This document shows positions 55,055 through 64,000 of a stretch of DNA of 64,000 nucleotides, piece after piece (within the stretch, counting starts at the first letter, position 1; every line of letters starts with the position of its first letter). A model generated the notes under the pieces. The model searched no databases, was not told the DNA's origin, and worked only from the letters and a program-made list of their open reading frames with translations. The translations under genes and the position numbers were made by a program. Origin of the DNA: Coleofasciculus sp. FACHB-T130 (GTDB lineage Bacteria; Cyanobacteriota; Cyanobacteriia; Cyanobacteriales; FACHB-T130). Where the stretch lies: assembly GCF_014695375.1 (NCBI RefSeq), contig NZ_JACJOG010000048.1, positions 1 to 64,000 on the forward strand, written 5' to 3'.

Positions 55055-55167
55055 ATCGTAGATAAGTTAAAAAAATCGAAGTTCGTTACAGCCATACAGC
55101 CATAAATCTTCTAGCTGTAATGCAACTTTTACTCTGCTAGTGTCGTTTTTGTTTACACCTAAAACAA

Positions 55168-55752
55168 ATGAATTTCACACATAGTAGCGATACAGATAAC
55201 TCTCTTAATCAATCAGAAGCCAGTGAAAGACAACAACAAGCGAGGATAAGGAGCCAAAAAAACTTGATTACATGTCAAAATAACCATGAAAAGCGACAAA
55301 AAGCACTAACTGAGCAACAAAAGCTCCTAATCACTCAGCGAAATAGCCTAAGAAAACTAAGAAAAGAGCGAGAAAAACTGATAAGGCTATTGGCTTCTGC
55401 CAAAACGGTAATGGACTCAGAGGGTTCGGCTTTGCAGTCGGTGTTGAAGTGGGGAGACTTACACTTCAATCCAGCTACCCATGAAGCTACCTATGCCGGT
55501 CAACCTCTGAATTTAACTGCAAAAGAGTGTTGCTTACTAGAACTGTTCTTGAAAAAGGGTAGCTGCATATTAAAGCGAGATGAGATTCTCCAACGCCTTT
55601 GGCAGCCTGAAGAAATGCCTCATGAAGAGACCATCAAGGCTCACATTAAGCATTTACGGCGGAAACTGCAAGCAGTGGGCGCACCCGCTGATTTAATTGA
55701 AACCGTTTATGGCGTAGGTTATCGTCTCCAAAACAGCCCGCCCCGACCTTAA
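55168..55752 (+). CDS. Receiver-less OmpR-type DNA-binding protein with coiled coil
   Basis: A 194-aa protein. The first ~90 residues are a charged, Gln/Lys/Arg-rich coiled coil (HEKRQKALTEQQKLLITQRN, RKLRKEREKLIRLLAS) instead of a receiver. The second half is a complete Trans_reg_C winged helix (LNLTAKECCLLELFLKKGS, ETIKAHIKHLRRKLQAVGAPADLIETVYGVGYRL), close to the DNA-binding half of the 54241 gene. It would dimerise through the coil and bind DNA constitutively. It is the second gene of the pair, with its own 243-base leader. Confidence 0.82.
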   Translation: MNFTHSSDTDNSLNQSEASERQQQARIRSQKNLITCQNNHEKRQKALTEQQKLLITQRNSLRKLRKEREKLIRLLASAKTVMDSEGSALQSVLKWGDLHFNPATHEATYAGQPLNLTAKECCLLELFLKKGSCILKRDEILQRLWQPEEMPHEETIKAHIKHLRRKLQAVGAPADLIETVYGVGYRLQNSPPRP

Positions 55753-55848
55753 GCATGGTTACGCTGACAAAATCTAACTTTCCTTCTTCCCGACTTCTTC
55801 ACTTTTAGGCGTTAACTTTTAGATAAAGCGTTTGAATAGAAAAGAAAA

Positions 55849-55995
55849 ATGCCTTCTTGCCCTTGCTGTTCCCAGCCCTTAGTCCGCCATGCTGCTTTGG
55901 GGAAAGTTTACTGGTTTTGTAGCTATTGTTACCAGGAAATGCCAAATTTAATCACTCTTGTCAAAGCTAAACCAGGGTTTCACATAGACCGTTAG
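55849..55995 (+). CDS. Small zinc-ribbon protein
   Basis: A 48-residue frame: it begins MPSCPCCSQPLVRHAALGKVYW and continues FCSYCYQEMP, giving CxxC pairs CPCC and CSYC typical of a zinc ribbon. Similar short Cys-rich proteins with a YWFC...CWQEMP pattern are, as I recall, common in cyanobacteria. Function unknown. It follows the regulator pair on the same strand. Confidence 0.55.
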   Translation: MPSCPCCSQPLVRHAALGKVYWFCSYCYQEMPNLITLVKAKPGFHIDR

Positions 55996-56143
55996 ATGGG
56001 AAGAAGCTTAAACAACCAACATTGAGCGAACGATCTCAAAAAATCATCTGCGATACTGCTTCTTCATTTATCTAATTGGTTAATATTAAGATATTTTTCA
56101 CAGCAGTTTATTCAGGGCAACAGATTCTGTTGAACAATACAAA

Positions 56144-56461
56144 ATGAGTCAAAAAGAAGAAATTTATTTACTTGATGAAGCAACTCTGAATGCTCTTACA
56201 GTCTATTGGCAGAAAAATTGTATAAAAGAAGAAGACATCGATAAATACGGGTTCTTGGTATCCATGAGAGATGCTTACAAACTTGCTTCAAGATTTACTG
56301 AAGGAACCCCCTATCGAGATAGATGGTTTTGGATGCTGCATGAATTTATGCAAGATGAGTATAACAAAATGACTGTTGCTCAGTTTAATCTTGATGGGAT
56401 AAGCACCCAGTTAAGGCAGGATTTTACCCGACAGCCTTTTCGCATTACCCCTATCCTGTAA
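56144..56461 (+). CDS. Hypothetical protein, helical, soluble
   Basis: A 105-aa protein with no signal or membrane helix. It is rich in aromatic and charged residues (LTVYWQKNCIKEEDIDKYGF, RDRWFWMLHEFMQDEYNKM). I recognise no family. The length, ATG and composition support a real gene. It lies between the zinc-ribbon gene and the DUF1830 gene, all on the plus strand. Confidence 0.55.
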   Translation: MSQKEEIYLLDEATLNALTVYWQKNCIKEEDIDKYGFLVSMRDAYKLASRFTEGTPYRDRWFWMLHEFMQDEYNKMTVAQFNLDGISTQLRQDFTRQPFRITPIL

Positions 56462-56576
56462 AGAAAAGACATTACAAATTACCGATTCCCTGCTTTATAA
56501 ATTAGCAACCGAATTGGTATGAGTTTTCGGCAAAGCCAGATTCATTCATCATCAGCCTTACAGAAGTAGGATAGTT

Positions 56577-56852
56577 ATGACTCAGATACTTGATTCTCTT
56601 CCTCCAAATTCGTCTGATAGAATTCTCTGCTGTTATATCAATTCCACCAGCCAAATTCAGATCGCTCGGATTGCGAATATCCCAAATTGGTACTTTGAGC
56701 GGATTGTTTTTCCAAAAGAACGTTTTTTCTTTGAAGCGTTACCGGATGCTCAGCTAGAAATTCATACGGGTATGATATTCGATGCAAGTCTAGCGGATAC
56801 AATCCCTTGCAATCAGCTATATATTCAAGAATTGACAGCTGAACTCGTTTAA
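56577..56852 (+). CDS. DUF1830 protein
   Basis: A 91-aa protein matching the cyanobacterial DUF1830 family: ILCCYINSTSQIQIARIANI, then WYFERIVFPKERFFFEALPDAQLEIHTG. A Cys pair (CC) near residue 19 and a third Cys in IPCNQLYIQEL. It has no signal peptide. The function is unknown. Convergent with murD, whose stop is 33 bases away. Confidence 0.9.
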   Translation: MTQILDSLPPNSSDRILCCYINSTSQIQIARIANIPNWYFERIVFPKERFFFEALPDAQLEIHTGMIFDASLADTIPCNQLYIQELTAELV

Positions 56853-56885
56853 TTGCTACAGTTCTAAATGCTACAGTTCTAATTG

Positions 56886-58259
56886 CTACAATAACTCAAG
56901 GCAAAGTTGGCGGAAATGGTCGCCGCGTTGCTCAAAATTTTGGTATTGATCGAAACTGGCACAGGCTGGAGAAAGTAAGACAACTTTAGCGCCATGAGCT
57001 TGAGCTAATTCAGCCGCTCTAGAGACAGCCTTCTCCATCGTTTGTACAATTTCGTAACTGGAATAGCCAACGTCTTGTAGTCGCTGGGAAAAAACAGTGG
57101 CGGCGTCACCGATGAGTAATACGGCGGTGGCTTTGGTTTGAATCGTCTCTAGCCAACTGGTGTCATCACCCGCTTTGGCTTCACCACCAGCAATTAAAAT
57201 CGCGGGACTGTTAACGGAAGCTAATCCAACTTGGGCGGCGTCGTAGTTGGTGGCTTTGCTGTCGTTGATAAAGTCAATCCCCGCCAGCGTGCAGATGTGT
57301 TCCAGGCGATGGGGAACGCCGGGGAAGTTTGTGATCGCTTCTTGGATCGCCTCTTTCTCAATTCCTGCCAGTCTCGCCGTCGCTACCGCCATCAGGAGAT
57401 TTTGCAGATTGTGTTCTCCCACCATCCGCAACGCCGATGCTTGCACGATTTTTTCACCTTGTTTTTCAGCTTGTGGAGATTCCATTTGCGTCTCTACAAC
57501 CCACCCGTCTTCGATGTAGAAACCTTTCTCCCCAATCAAATCGGCTTTATTCACACTTGTCCAGTAAGCATTGGGAAAGCGATCGCGTGCAGTTTTCCGC
57601 AGTTCGGGATCGTCTCCGTTCAATACTTGCTGCTGAGACTGACTCAGTAGATGTGCCTTAATGTTGTAGTAGTTTTCTAGGGTTTTATGACGGCTGAGGT
57701 GATCCGGCGTAAAGGTTGTCCAAACCCCGATTTTCGGAGCAACTGTAGCAGAGGACTCGATTTGATAGCTGCTGAGTTCTGCAATTACCCAATCTGGAGG
57801 CTTTTCCGCCAGCGCTAATTCCCCAGCAGCATAGCCGATATTGCCGCAGGCGGGAGCATGGAAACCAGCCGCTTGAAAAATCGCAGCAACTAAAGCTGTC
57901 GTGGTAGTTTTGCCGTTAGTGCCAGTAATGCCTACCCAAGGACAAGATTGGAGATATCGCCACGCGAGTTCTATTTCTCCAATTGTCTCGATACCTAGCT
58001 TCCTCGCTTCTATTAATATCGGTGCATCCCAAGGAACGCCGGGACTGACGACAATCATCTGGGGCAAATCGGAACCGTTAAGTTCCAAGGAATAGCCCAA
58101 CTTCACGTCAATGCCCTCGTTGGCAAGCTGTTGTTGCTCTTGGCGAAGATTTTCGGACGAATTGCGATCGCTAATCGTCACCGCCCAACCTTCCCGTTTT
58201 AACAACCGTGCAGCGGCAATTCCCGATTTTCCTAGACCGATAATATGAGCGATGGGCAT
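56886..58259 (-). CDS. murD: UDP-N-acetylmuramoyl-L-alanine--D-glutamate ligase
   Basis: A cytoplasmic Mur ligase that adds D-Glu to UDP-MurNAc-L-Ala in peptidoglycan synthesis. ATP motif [20 protein letters not shown]; substrate motifs [26 protein letters not shown] and FINDSKATN. About 457 residues from the ATG at 58259; an upstream in-frame start at 58295 adds 12 residues with no supporting sequence. The usual Rossmann N-terminus [21 protein letters not shown] is intact. It is isolated from other cell-wall genes here. Confidence 0.96.
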   Translation of the reverse strand: MPIAHIIGLGKSGIAAARLLKREGWAVTISDRNSSENLRQEQQQLANEGIDVKLGYSLELNGSDLPQMIVVSPGVPWDAPILIEARKLGIETIGEIELAWRYLQSCPWVGITGTNGKTTTTALVAAIFQAAGFHAPACGNIGYAAGELALAEKPPDWVIAELSSYQIESSATVAPKIGVWTTFTPDHLSRHKTLENYYNIKAHLLSQSQQQVLNGDDPELRKTARDRFPNAYWTSVNKADLIGEKGFYIEDGWVVETQMESPQAEKQGEKIVQASALRMVGEHNLQNLLMAVATARLAGIEKEAIQEAITNFPGVPHRLEHICTLAGIDFINDSKATNYDAAQVGLASVNSPAILIAGGEAKAGDDTSWLETIQTKATAVLLIGDAATVFSQRLQDVGYSSYEIVQTMEKAVSRAAELAQAHGAKVVLLSPACASFDQYQNFEQRGDHFRQLCLELL

Positions 58260-58365
58260 AAACTCAATGGCAGTGCAAAGTCCCTGGTTTAGCAATCCTG
58301 TATCATACCGCGATAACGGTATTTAAAAACTCATATCCCACCAATCGCCTCCTTCCTGATTCTTC

Positions 58366-58385
58366 CTTCGCTCTTTATAGCGAAG
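58366..58385 (-). terminator. Short hairpin in the murD-glyS gap
   Basis: CTTCGCT pairs with AGCGAAG around a 6-base loop in the 227-base gap (58260-58486) after glyS on the minus strand. A run of A residues (T on plus) near 58420 may assist. Weak evidence. Confidence 0.3.
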
Positions 58386-58486
58386 AGAGCACATGGCTCC
58401 GCTAGTGCGCCTTCGCGGTTTTTTTCTTTTTAATTTCTGCTTGCTCAGCAAGAAAATTCCCAAAATCAAACCTTCCTAACCGCCGA

Positions 58487-60637
58487 CTAACTCTTTACAA
58501 TCGCCCCAAAATCAGCCAACACACGGGCATGATTCCGAAGCAAACCCAGGATATTCAACCGATTGCGCTTGATATTGGGATCGGCATCCATTACCAAAAC
58601 ACTTTCAGCACCATCAAAGAAAGTGCTAACAGTCGGGGCAATCTGCGCCAAACCATCCACTAATAGCTGGTAATTTCGCTGTTCTTGAGATGCTTGAGTT
58701 TGCGGAACTATCTGCACTAAAGCATCATAAAAAGCTTGCTCTGATGCTTTCTGGAATAGTTCTGGACTCACCACCGTCTCTGGTTGTAACTGAGCTTTAT
58801 CTAAATCGCCTTGGGCTGCTAAACGAGTCGAACGGTTGACAGTTTCGTAGATTTCATTCAGCTTGCCATTATTGCGAATTGTCTGGAGGAATAAAGCGCG
58901 ATCGCGTACATCCAATAAATCTTTTAACGCTCGTTCTGTGTACTCCGGATCGTTTTCTCCCAGAACTGCATTCACCAAGTCATAATCAGTATTGCGCTCA
59001 TCTTGTAGAAGATTGCGAATGCGTTGCAAGAAGAATTCCTGCAATTGCCGCACTAATTCCTCCGATTTTGTCTTCGGATATTTAGCCACAAAATCAGCAA
59101 CAATTTTTTGCAGCAATTGATGCAAATTAATTGGTAAATCTGCTGCCCAAGTGATATTAATCACTGCATTCGCCGCACGACGTAAAGCAAAGGGATCGGA
59201 AGAACCTGTAGGTAGCATTCCCAACCCGAAGATACTGACCAAAGTATCCAACCTATCCGCTAAAGCAACAACTTGCCCTGTTATCGTTTGGGGTAAAGAA
59301 TCCCCTGCACCTCGCGGCAAATAATGCTCAATAATTGCGGTTGCTACAGCCTCCGGTTCGCCACTTGCTAAGGCATATTTCTGTCCCATAATGCCTTGCA
59401 ATTCCGGGAATTCTCCCACCATTTGGGTCACGAGATCCGCTTTACATAACAAGGTAGCTCGTTCGATATTGTTCCTTTCATCCTCGCCTAATTGCAGTTG
59501 CTCGTTAATGTGACCGGCAATTTTAACCAACCGCTCCACTTTTTCCCGAACTGACCCTAAAGATTCCTGAAAGGTTACTTTTTCCAGTTGAGGTAAATAG
59601 TTCTCTAAAGATTGGGACAAGTCAGCTTTATAAAAATACTGACCATCCGCTAATCGTGCCCGAATTACTCGTGCATTTCCTTCGGCTATAATGTCCGACT
59701 TCGCCGGGTCGCCATTAGAAATTGTGATGAAATAGGGAAGTAATTCTTTAAATTTTTCAGTTTTAAAAACTGGGAAATAACGCTGGTGAGTTACCATCAC
59801 TGTGGTAATCACTTCAGTCGGAAGGCTCAAAAACTCAGAATCAAATTTTCCGACAACTGCTGTGGGAAACTCTACTAAATGAGTAACTTCTTGCAGCAAA
59901 TCTGGGTAGATTTCGGTGTAGCCATCCATCTTTTGAGCCGCAGCCTGGACTTGCTCTCGAATTTTGGTTTGACGCGATTCTGGATTCACTTCCACTGAAG
60001 CAGAACGTAGAGAATCGACATAATCATCTGCCTGAGAAATCGTCACAGATTCGGGGTGCAAAACCCGATGAGCGCGTGTAATGCGATCGCTTTTAATCGT
60101 CTCCGAACCATTGACTAACTCTATAGGCAGTACGGCATCATTTAATAAAGCCACCAACCACTCAATCGGTCGCGGAAACTTGATGTCCCCATCGCCCCAG
60201 CGCATCAACCGCTTGCCTTCTAATCCAAAAATCCACTGGGAAACTAACTGGGTGAGAATTTCAGCCGTTGGGCGTCCGGCGATGGTTTGCCGAACAAAGA
60301 CAAAATCGCCTTTGTCGGTGGGGCGAATTTCTAAAGCGTTGACTTCCACACCGAGCTTCCGCGCAAACCCTTCTGCTGCTTTTGTTGGTTGCCCATCTTT
60401 AAACGCTGCCTGCGCGGGTGGCCCTTTGACTTCTTCTTCTCGATCCGGTTGCTGAGTCGGCAACCCTTTTATCAGCACCGCGAGGCGTCTGGGTGTGCCA
60501 TAAACTTCAATCGCCTCGTGAGCCAAGCTATTTTCGGTAAGACTGGCAGGAATGCGCGATCGCCATTGCGCGATCGCATCATTCACAAAGCTTGCAGGTA
60601 ATTCTTCTGTACCGACTTCCAATAAAAATGAACTCAT
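58487..60637 (-). CDS. glyS: Glycine-tRNA ligase beta subunit
   Basis: The 716-aa beta subunit of the heterotetrameric glycyl-tRNA synthetase. It opens [17 protein letters not shown]. It carries the HD-like region and the C-terminal anticodon-binding helices ([40 protein letters not shown]). The alpha subunit glyQ is not in the window, consistent with separate loci in cyanobacteria. Full length for the family. It begins with an ATG at 60637. Confidence 0.96.
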   Translation of the reverse strand: MSSFLLEVGTEELPASFVNDAIAQWRSRIPASLTENSLAHEAIEVYGTPRRLAVLIKGLPTQQPDREEEVKGPPAQAAFKDGQPTKAAEGFARKLGVEVNALEIRPTDKGDFVFVRQTIAGRPTAEILTQLVSQWIFGLEGKRLMRWGDGDIKFPRPIEWLVALLNDAVLPIELVNGSETIKSDRITRAHRVLHPESVTISQADDYVDSLRSASVEVNPESRQTKIREQVQAAAQKMDGYTEIYPDLLQEVTHLVEFPTAVVGKFDSEFLSLPTEVITTVMVTHQRYFPVFKTEKFKELLPYFITISNGDPAKSDIIAEGNARVIRARLADGQYFYKADLSQSLENYLPQLEKVTFQESLGSVREKVERLVKIAGHINEQLQLGEDERNNIERATLLCKADLVTQMVGEFPELQGIMGQKYALASGEPEAVATAIIEHYLPRGAGDSLPQTITGQVVALADRLDTLVSIFGLGMLPTGSSDPFALRRAANAVINITWAADLPINLHQLLQKIVADFVAKYPKTKSEELVRQLQEFFLQRIRNLLQDERNTDYDLVNAVLGENDPEYTERALKDLLDVRDRALFLQTIRNNGKLNEIYETVNRSTRLAAQGDLDKAQLQPETVVSPELFQKASEQAFYDALVQIVPQTQASQEQRNYQLLVDGLAQIAPTVSTFFDGAESVLVMDADPNIKRNRLNILGLLRNHARVLADFGAIVKS

Positions 60638-60738
60638 AGCGCACTATCTTTAATTCTTCGGGGGCTGAACGTTACCAGCTAGTTTAAACAGTTTACCGCG
60701 CTGGGAATCCAGACAGGCTGCATCTAAAACGATGTCGA

Positions 60739-60919
60739 GTAGAGGCACAGCAATACCGTGCCCCTACTGGTAATCAGGTTGAGGAAGCGATCGCCTCCTC
60801 CGTACCTAGATTTAAGTCAATCTCTCCGATCGGGAACGTGGATCAAATCAACTTACACTCATTCACGCATTCACGTTCTGTAGGGGCGTGGCATTGCGAT
60901 GCCCCTGCCATGCCCCTAC
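60739..60919. repeat. Two copies of a GTAGGGGC palindrome family in the glyS upstream region
   Basis: GTAGGGGCGTGGCA (60880-60893) pairs with TGCCATGCCCCTAC (60906-60919). A degenerate relative (GTAGAGGCAC...GTGCCCCTAC) lies at 60739-60768. The family looks dispersed in cyanobacterial intergenic DNA. The remainder of 60638-60959 holds no gene I can see and must include the glyS promoter. Confidence 0.65.
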
Positions 60920-60959
60920 GCAAAACAATCGGAGCGCGATCCTGACAAAATTCGATATA

Positions 60960-62297
60960 TCACGCTTCTAAGGGGTGAAGAGCCACTAAAGACTTGAATT
61001 TTGGCGTCTCCATCAAAGCTGGATTCAGCCCAAACCAACGCCCATTCTCATCCCGATATTCAAACACAAACATACTTCTGAGTAGCGTCTGATATTCTTT
61101 ATCGCCTTTCACATTTTGCTGCTGCACCACCCGAAACAATAAGTCCCACTCCTCTTCGTCAATCGCCAGCGCCAAATCATCGCGGTATTCTTTGATCACG
61201 TTCTCTAAACAAGCACGGGAGAACGGTGGATCTTCTTGCTGAAGACAGCTGTAAAGCAATCCCAGTAAGTTCCGCACATGACCACCACTGACACGACACA
61301 ACCGATCCAGGGTTTCAGACGCATCAAAAACCTTGGTCAATAGCTCTAGGTGCTGCTGTTCGTTCGCTTCTGGGAAGGCTCGTACCATCACCATCTTTCG
61401 CAGCAACGTCATTCCTGCCTCGCAATCCCGACCATCGCGGTTCCGCACCGGCACCATTGGCAACACTTTGGGAGCCACCCCACCCCCCAAACGATTCTTC
61501 AAAGCTTCGTAATCGTTAGAGAAAATTAAGGACAAGGGGATCGTGTAAACGACATGGCAACTCAAGCGGCGTAACTGTGCCCCCCGGTCGATAAATAGAT
61601 ATTCTGGCAGGGTACCTCCCGAAGGCATCGGTCGAGGATCGACCCGATCCAGGTTATCGATAATCACCACCAAGCCTTTTTGACCGCGTCGCTTCAGTTC
61701 TTCGTTCGCCCGTTTCAGGATTTCTTCATTGATTGCTTTTAAAAAGCCTTCGGTGCGGGGTTCTAGGTACTGCCGCAACTGATCCCGCAGCTTAGGGCTA
61801 TCTTTAGTTTTGGCGGTAATTTTGCCAATCCCCACAGACAATTGGGCTTCAGCGGAGACATCAATCGGAGTCTGCAAGATGTCTTTGATCTCGTTGAAGA
61901 GATTGGAAAAGTAACTCGGTTTGAGCCGAATCTGAATTTCTTCCAGGCTTTCACTGACTTGACGCGCGATCGCCAGCAAAATATCGCTGATATCGATATT
62001 CGCCATGTCTAATTCTTGACTGGACTCGAAATAAACCACATGAAATTGCTGCCGTTCTAACTCGGCTTTCAAGCGAAATAGCTCTGTAGACTTCCCACAG
62101 CCGATGTGTCCGGTAAATAGCTGACTGGTGGGATCGTCGGGTGAAATCCGGGCAATGGTTCGCCCCACCGCCTCAATAATTTTGCCACCTCGCACCGCTG
62201 AGAAATCGATATAGTAGGGACGATCTTCCGCCCTAGAGAAGATGAGCGTCTTCGCAGGGTTACAAGCCTTATAGAATCTCTCCAAATCCAATTTCAT
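60960..62297 (-). CDS. P-loop ATPase of the STAND/AAA type, function unknown
   Basis: A 445-aa cytoplasmic ATPase. Walker A is FTGHIGCGKSTELFRLKAELE, at about residue 62-82. A central helical insertion with basic residues (RTEGFLKAINEEILKRANEELKRRGQ) precedes Walker B GLVVIIDNLDRVD. A sensor-like region GGHVRNLLGLLYSC follows. The family is found in cyanobacteria as an uncharacterised ATP-binding protein, as I recall. It has no partner in the window: glyS upstream and ftsQ downstream are unrelated or divergent. Start ATG at 62297. Confidence 0.7.
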   Translation of the reverse strand: MKLDLERFYKACNPAKTLIFSRAEDRPYYIDFSAVRGGKIIEAVGRTIARISPDDPTSQLFTGHIGCGKSTELFRLKAELERQQFHVVYFESSQELDMANIDISDILLAIARQVSESLEEIQIRLKPSYFSNLFNEIKDILQTPIDVSAEAQLSVGIGKITAKTKDSPKLRDQLRQYLEPRTEGFLKAINEEILKRANEELKRRGQKGLVVIIDNLDRVDPRPMPSGGTLPEYLFIDRGAQLRRLSCHVVYTIPLSLIFSNDYEALKNRLGGGVAPKVLPMVPVRNRDGRDCEAGMTLLRKMVMVRAFPEANEQQHLELLTKVFDASETLDRLCRVSGGHVRNLLGLLYSCLQQEDPPFSRACLENVIKEYRDDLALAIDEEEWDLLFRVVQQQNVKGDKEYQTLLRSMFVFEYRDENGRWFGLNPALMETPKFKSLVALHPLEA

Positions 62298-62983
62298 GCC
62301 GACCTCTTGAGTATGCAGATCAATCCCTGTACTGATTTTTGTACTGCTAGACAGCTTCCGTTAAAGCGACCCTAGTCGGACTGGAGGGGCGCACCCCTCT
62401 TGCACTGAGATAGATACATCCTGGTAGAGTTGAGGGGATTTGAGAGGAATGCTTCGCCCTGAGTCGTATAACCACCGGCTACTTTGCGGCTATAACGCGA
62501 TCGCTCTCAGCTTGGTTCTCAGATGCGCTTCGATTCAGGTCGAATTGCGATGATTGCCTCGCCGAATCGTGCCGAGTGAGCCAAAAAGCGATGGAAAAAG
62601 CCCAGATTTTGGCGGCGAAGAGCGATCCCCAATTTTAAATTCTTTTTCCGTAGGCTAAACAGAGTTCATAATGACCCGGTCACGTTAATATTTAGACGTT
62701 AGAATTTCCCGCTACAGTTCCTGATGAGCCGTACTGAAAAGAGAAAGAGATTCTGTTAACGTCCTGTTAGATGAAATTGCCGAGGGAACCGATCGTGACT
62801 TTCTCCCCGGTCAGCGGATTGGCGAGCATAGGGCGATAGCCCCGTCAGGAGGGGATAGTCGGAACTCCCAAGCGCTCTGTTTAAGTTAAAGAAGGACGCG
62901 CCTAAACTTACGGCGAACCACCATCAAGCTGTGTTGAGTGCAGTCTACCTCAAGCACCACAAACTCCCGATTGAGAAGTTAGG
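62298..62983. other. 686-base intergenic region upstream of ftsQ
   Basis: No gene on either strand reaches a credible length or composition. There are HIP1 and GCGATCG-type sites near 62500. The segment 62790-62960 contains GC-rich complementary blocks (such as GGCGATAGCCCC) that could fold, but I recognise no known RNA family. It must hold divergent promoters for the ATPase and ftsQ. Confidence 0.45.
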
Positions 62984-63853
62984 ATGACAAGCATCGCATC
63001 AGTATCACAAACCGAATTGAGCCAACGGCGTCAAAAACTACGTCGCCAACGACGGATAAAATCTTTTCAAGCGATGTGGCGAGCGATCTTCGTCGCCGGT
63101 TTAGCAGGCAGTTTAGTTTGGGTGACAACTTTACCTGCTTGGGTAATCCGCAAACCCGATCAAATTGCGATTGAGGGCAATAAAACGCTTTCAATCCAAG
63201 CGATTCGGTCGCTGCTGCCTCTATCTTACCCTCAGTATTTGCTGCGGCTACAGCCGCAAATCATCGCCGATAAGTTGGAATTACAACCTGCCATCAAGGA
63301 AGCTACCGTTACCCGGCAAATGTTGCCGCCAGGACTCACCGTACAAGTTACGGAACGACAGCCAGTCGCGATCGCCCTCCGCACGCGCACGCGCCAGACT
63401 CCTGCTTCCAGCCAAACCTCCTCAAATAGCAAAACGCGATCGCAGCCGGTATTGGGATTGTTGGACGAACAAGGCGTCTGGATGCCCTTAGAAAGCTACA
63501 CCGAGCTAGAGCGCACCATTCCCTTGCCGACCTTAAAAATCATTGGCTATCGGGATGAATATCGCCCCTACTGGTCGGCACTTTACCAAGCCGTTAGCCG
63601 CAGTCCGGTCAAAGTATTTGAAATTGATTGGCAAAACCCAGCCAATTTAATTCTGAAAACCGAGCAAGGATGGGTACATTGTGGTGCTTACACTTCTCGG
63701 TTTGCCTATCAGCTCACCGTCCTCGATCGAATGCGAGATTTGCCAGCACATTTTTCAACCAGCGAAATTGCCTATATTGACCTCAAAAACCCCGAATCCC
63801 CAGCAATTCAAATGAAAAAAGGCAACCCTTCCAAAAAAACCAAAACCTTATAA
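62984..63853 (+). CDS. ftsQ: Cell division protein FtsQ/DivIB (POTRA domain)
   Basis: A 289-aa divisome protein. A basic cytoplasmic N-terminus (about 1-33: RRQKLRRQRRIKS) is followed by one membrane helix (about 34-53) and an extracytoplasmic POTRA domain beginning IRKPDQIAIEGNKTLSIQAIRSLLPL. The FtsQ beta domain follows, with VQVTERQPVAIAL and LLDEQGVWMPL. It ends in a basic tail. Cyanobacterial ftsQ usually precedes ftsZ, which would lie just beyond the window end. A Ser/Thr-rich insertion lies at about residues 140-158. Confidence 0.93.
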   Translation: MTSIASVSQTELSQRRQKLRRQRRIKSFQAMWRAIFVAGLAGSLVWVTTLPAWVIRKPDQIAIEGNKTLSIQAIRSLLPLSYPQYLLRLQPQIIADKLELQPAIKEATVTRQMLPPGLTVQVTERQPVAIALRTRTRQTPASSQTSSNSKTRSQPVLGLLDEQGVWMPLESYTELERTIPLPTLKIIGYRDEYRPYWSALYQAVSRSPVKVFEIDWQNPANLILKTEQGWVHCGAYTSRFAYQLTVLDRMRDLPAHFSTSEIAYIDLKNPESPAIQMKKGNPSKKTKTL

Positions 63854-64000
63854 GCTTGGAAGGAACGCGAGTTCTGGCTTTAGGCAGAAGGCGTCTTTTG
63901 AGCTAAATTCATTCTTCATCCTGCCAAGAGCGCATCTACTTTACGAATATCCTTCATCTTTTAGTAGGATCAGCCTTCAGACAGTTGACTCCAGACCTCT

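Noticed and set aside
62790-62960. Non-coding RNA such as 6S RNA, SRP RNA, tmRNA or RNase P RNA upstream of ftsQ
   Set aside because: Some complementary GC blocks exist, but no signature sequence of these families was found.

Overview
This window is chromosomal DNA from a cyanobacterium. The HIP1 octamer GCGATCGC recurs through most of it. The gene set includes an NDH-1 subunit NdhD, Ycf66, a DUF1830 protein, CofG, glutamate-1-semialdehyde aminotransferase and PEP-CTERM and PRC-barrel proteins. The abundance of short palindromic and tandem repeats, STAND/NACHT proteins and multi-PAS sensors suggests a large-genome, probably filamentous lineage; genus cannot be decided from the sequence alone.

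Layout. 1-3.1 kb: end of an MFS transporter, hisIE (minus) and hemL (plus). 3.4-12.4 kb: a minus-strand chemosensory operon (CheY-like, CheW, membrane multi-PAS methyl-accepting protein, hybrid CheA, second CheW) of the kind used for phototaxis and type IV pilus control. 13-18 kb: DUF202 protein, truncated slipin, YajQ, MAPEG, DprA-like protein, tRNA-Val(GAC) and ndhD. 18.2-24.5 kb: an accessory island with HicA/HicB, a McrB-like AAA+ protein with a cold-shock-like N-terminus and coiled coil, a McrC-like PD-(D/E)XK protein with zinc ribbons, a Uma2-type nuclease, and the remains of a tandem duplication. 24.6-31.9 kb: DUF72, SPOR-like, Ycf66, a PlsY/PEP-synthase-like fusion whose 3' end lies in a perfect 372-bp tandem duplication, CofG and small proteins. 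32-38.4 kb: HflX, PEP-CTERM protein, SurE, PheS and a molybdopterin-fold lipoprotein. 38.5-45.8 kb: a small unknown protein, an adenylate-cyclase-type receptor, and two NACHT proteins with glycine-rich membrane tails, one carrying a Ser/Thr kinase. 46-54 kb: SMC, PRC-barrel protein, a SafE-type membrane protein with a secreted partner, and an M28 peptidase. 54-57 kb: an OmpR-type regulator whose receiver has lost its phospho-acceptor Asp, next to a receiver-less paralogue with a coiled coil, then small cyanobacterial proteins. 57-64 kb: murD, glyS, a P-loop ATPase and ftsQ.

The best candidate for an unusual system is 18.2-22.6 kb. Four closely packed plus-strand genes put a HicAB toxin-antitoxin pair directly in front of a two-gene McrBC-type system. 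The likely RNA-binding cold-shock-like domain plus coiled coil in the GTPase subunit recalls the CoCoNuT class of type IV restriction systems, predicted to act on RNA. The island is AT-richer than its surroundings and I see no HIP1 site in it after hicB. Other notable points are the NACHT pair, the pseudo-receiver/receiver-less regulator pair, an hflX gene without a normal start codon for its conserved N-terminus, and several repeat families.
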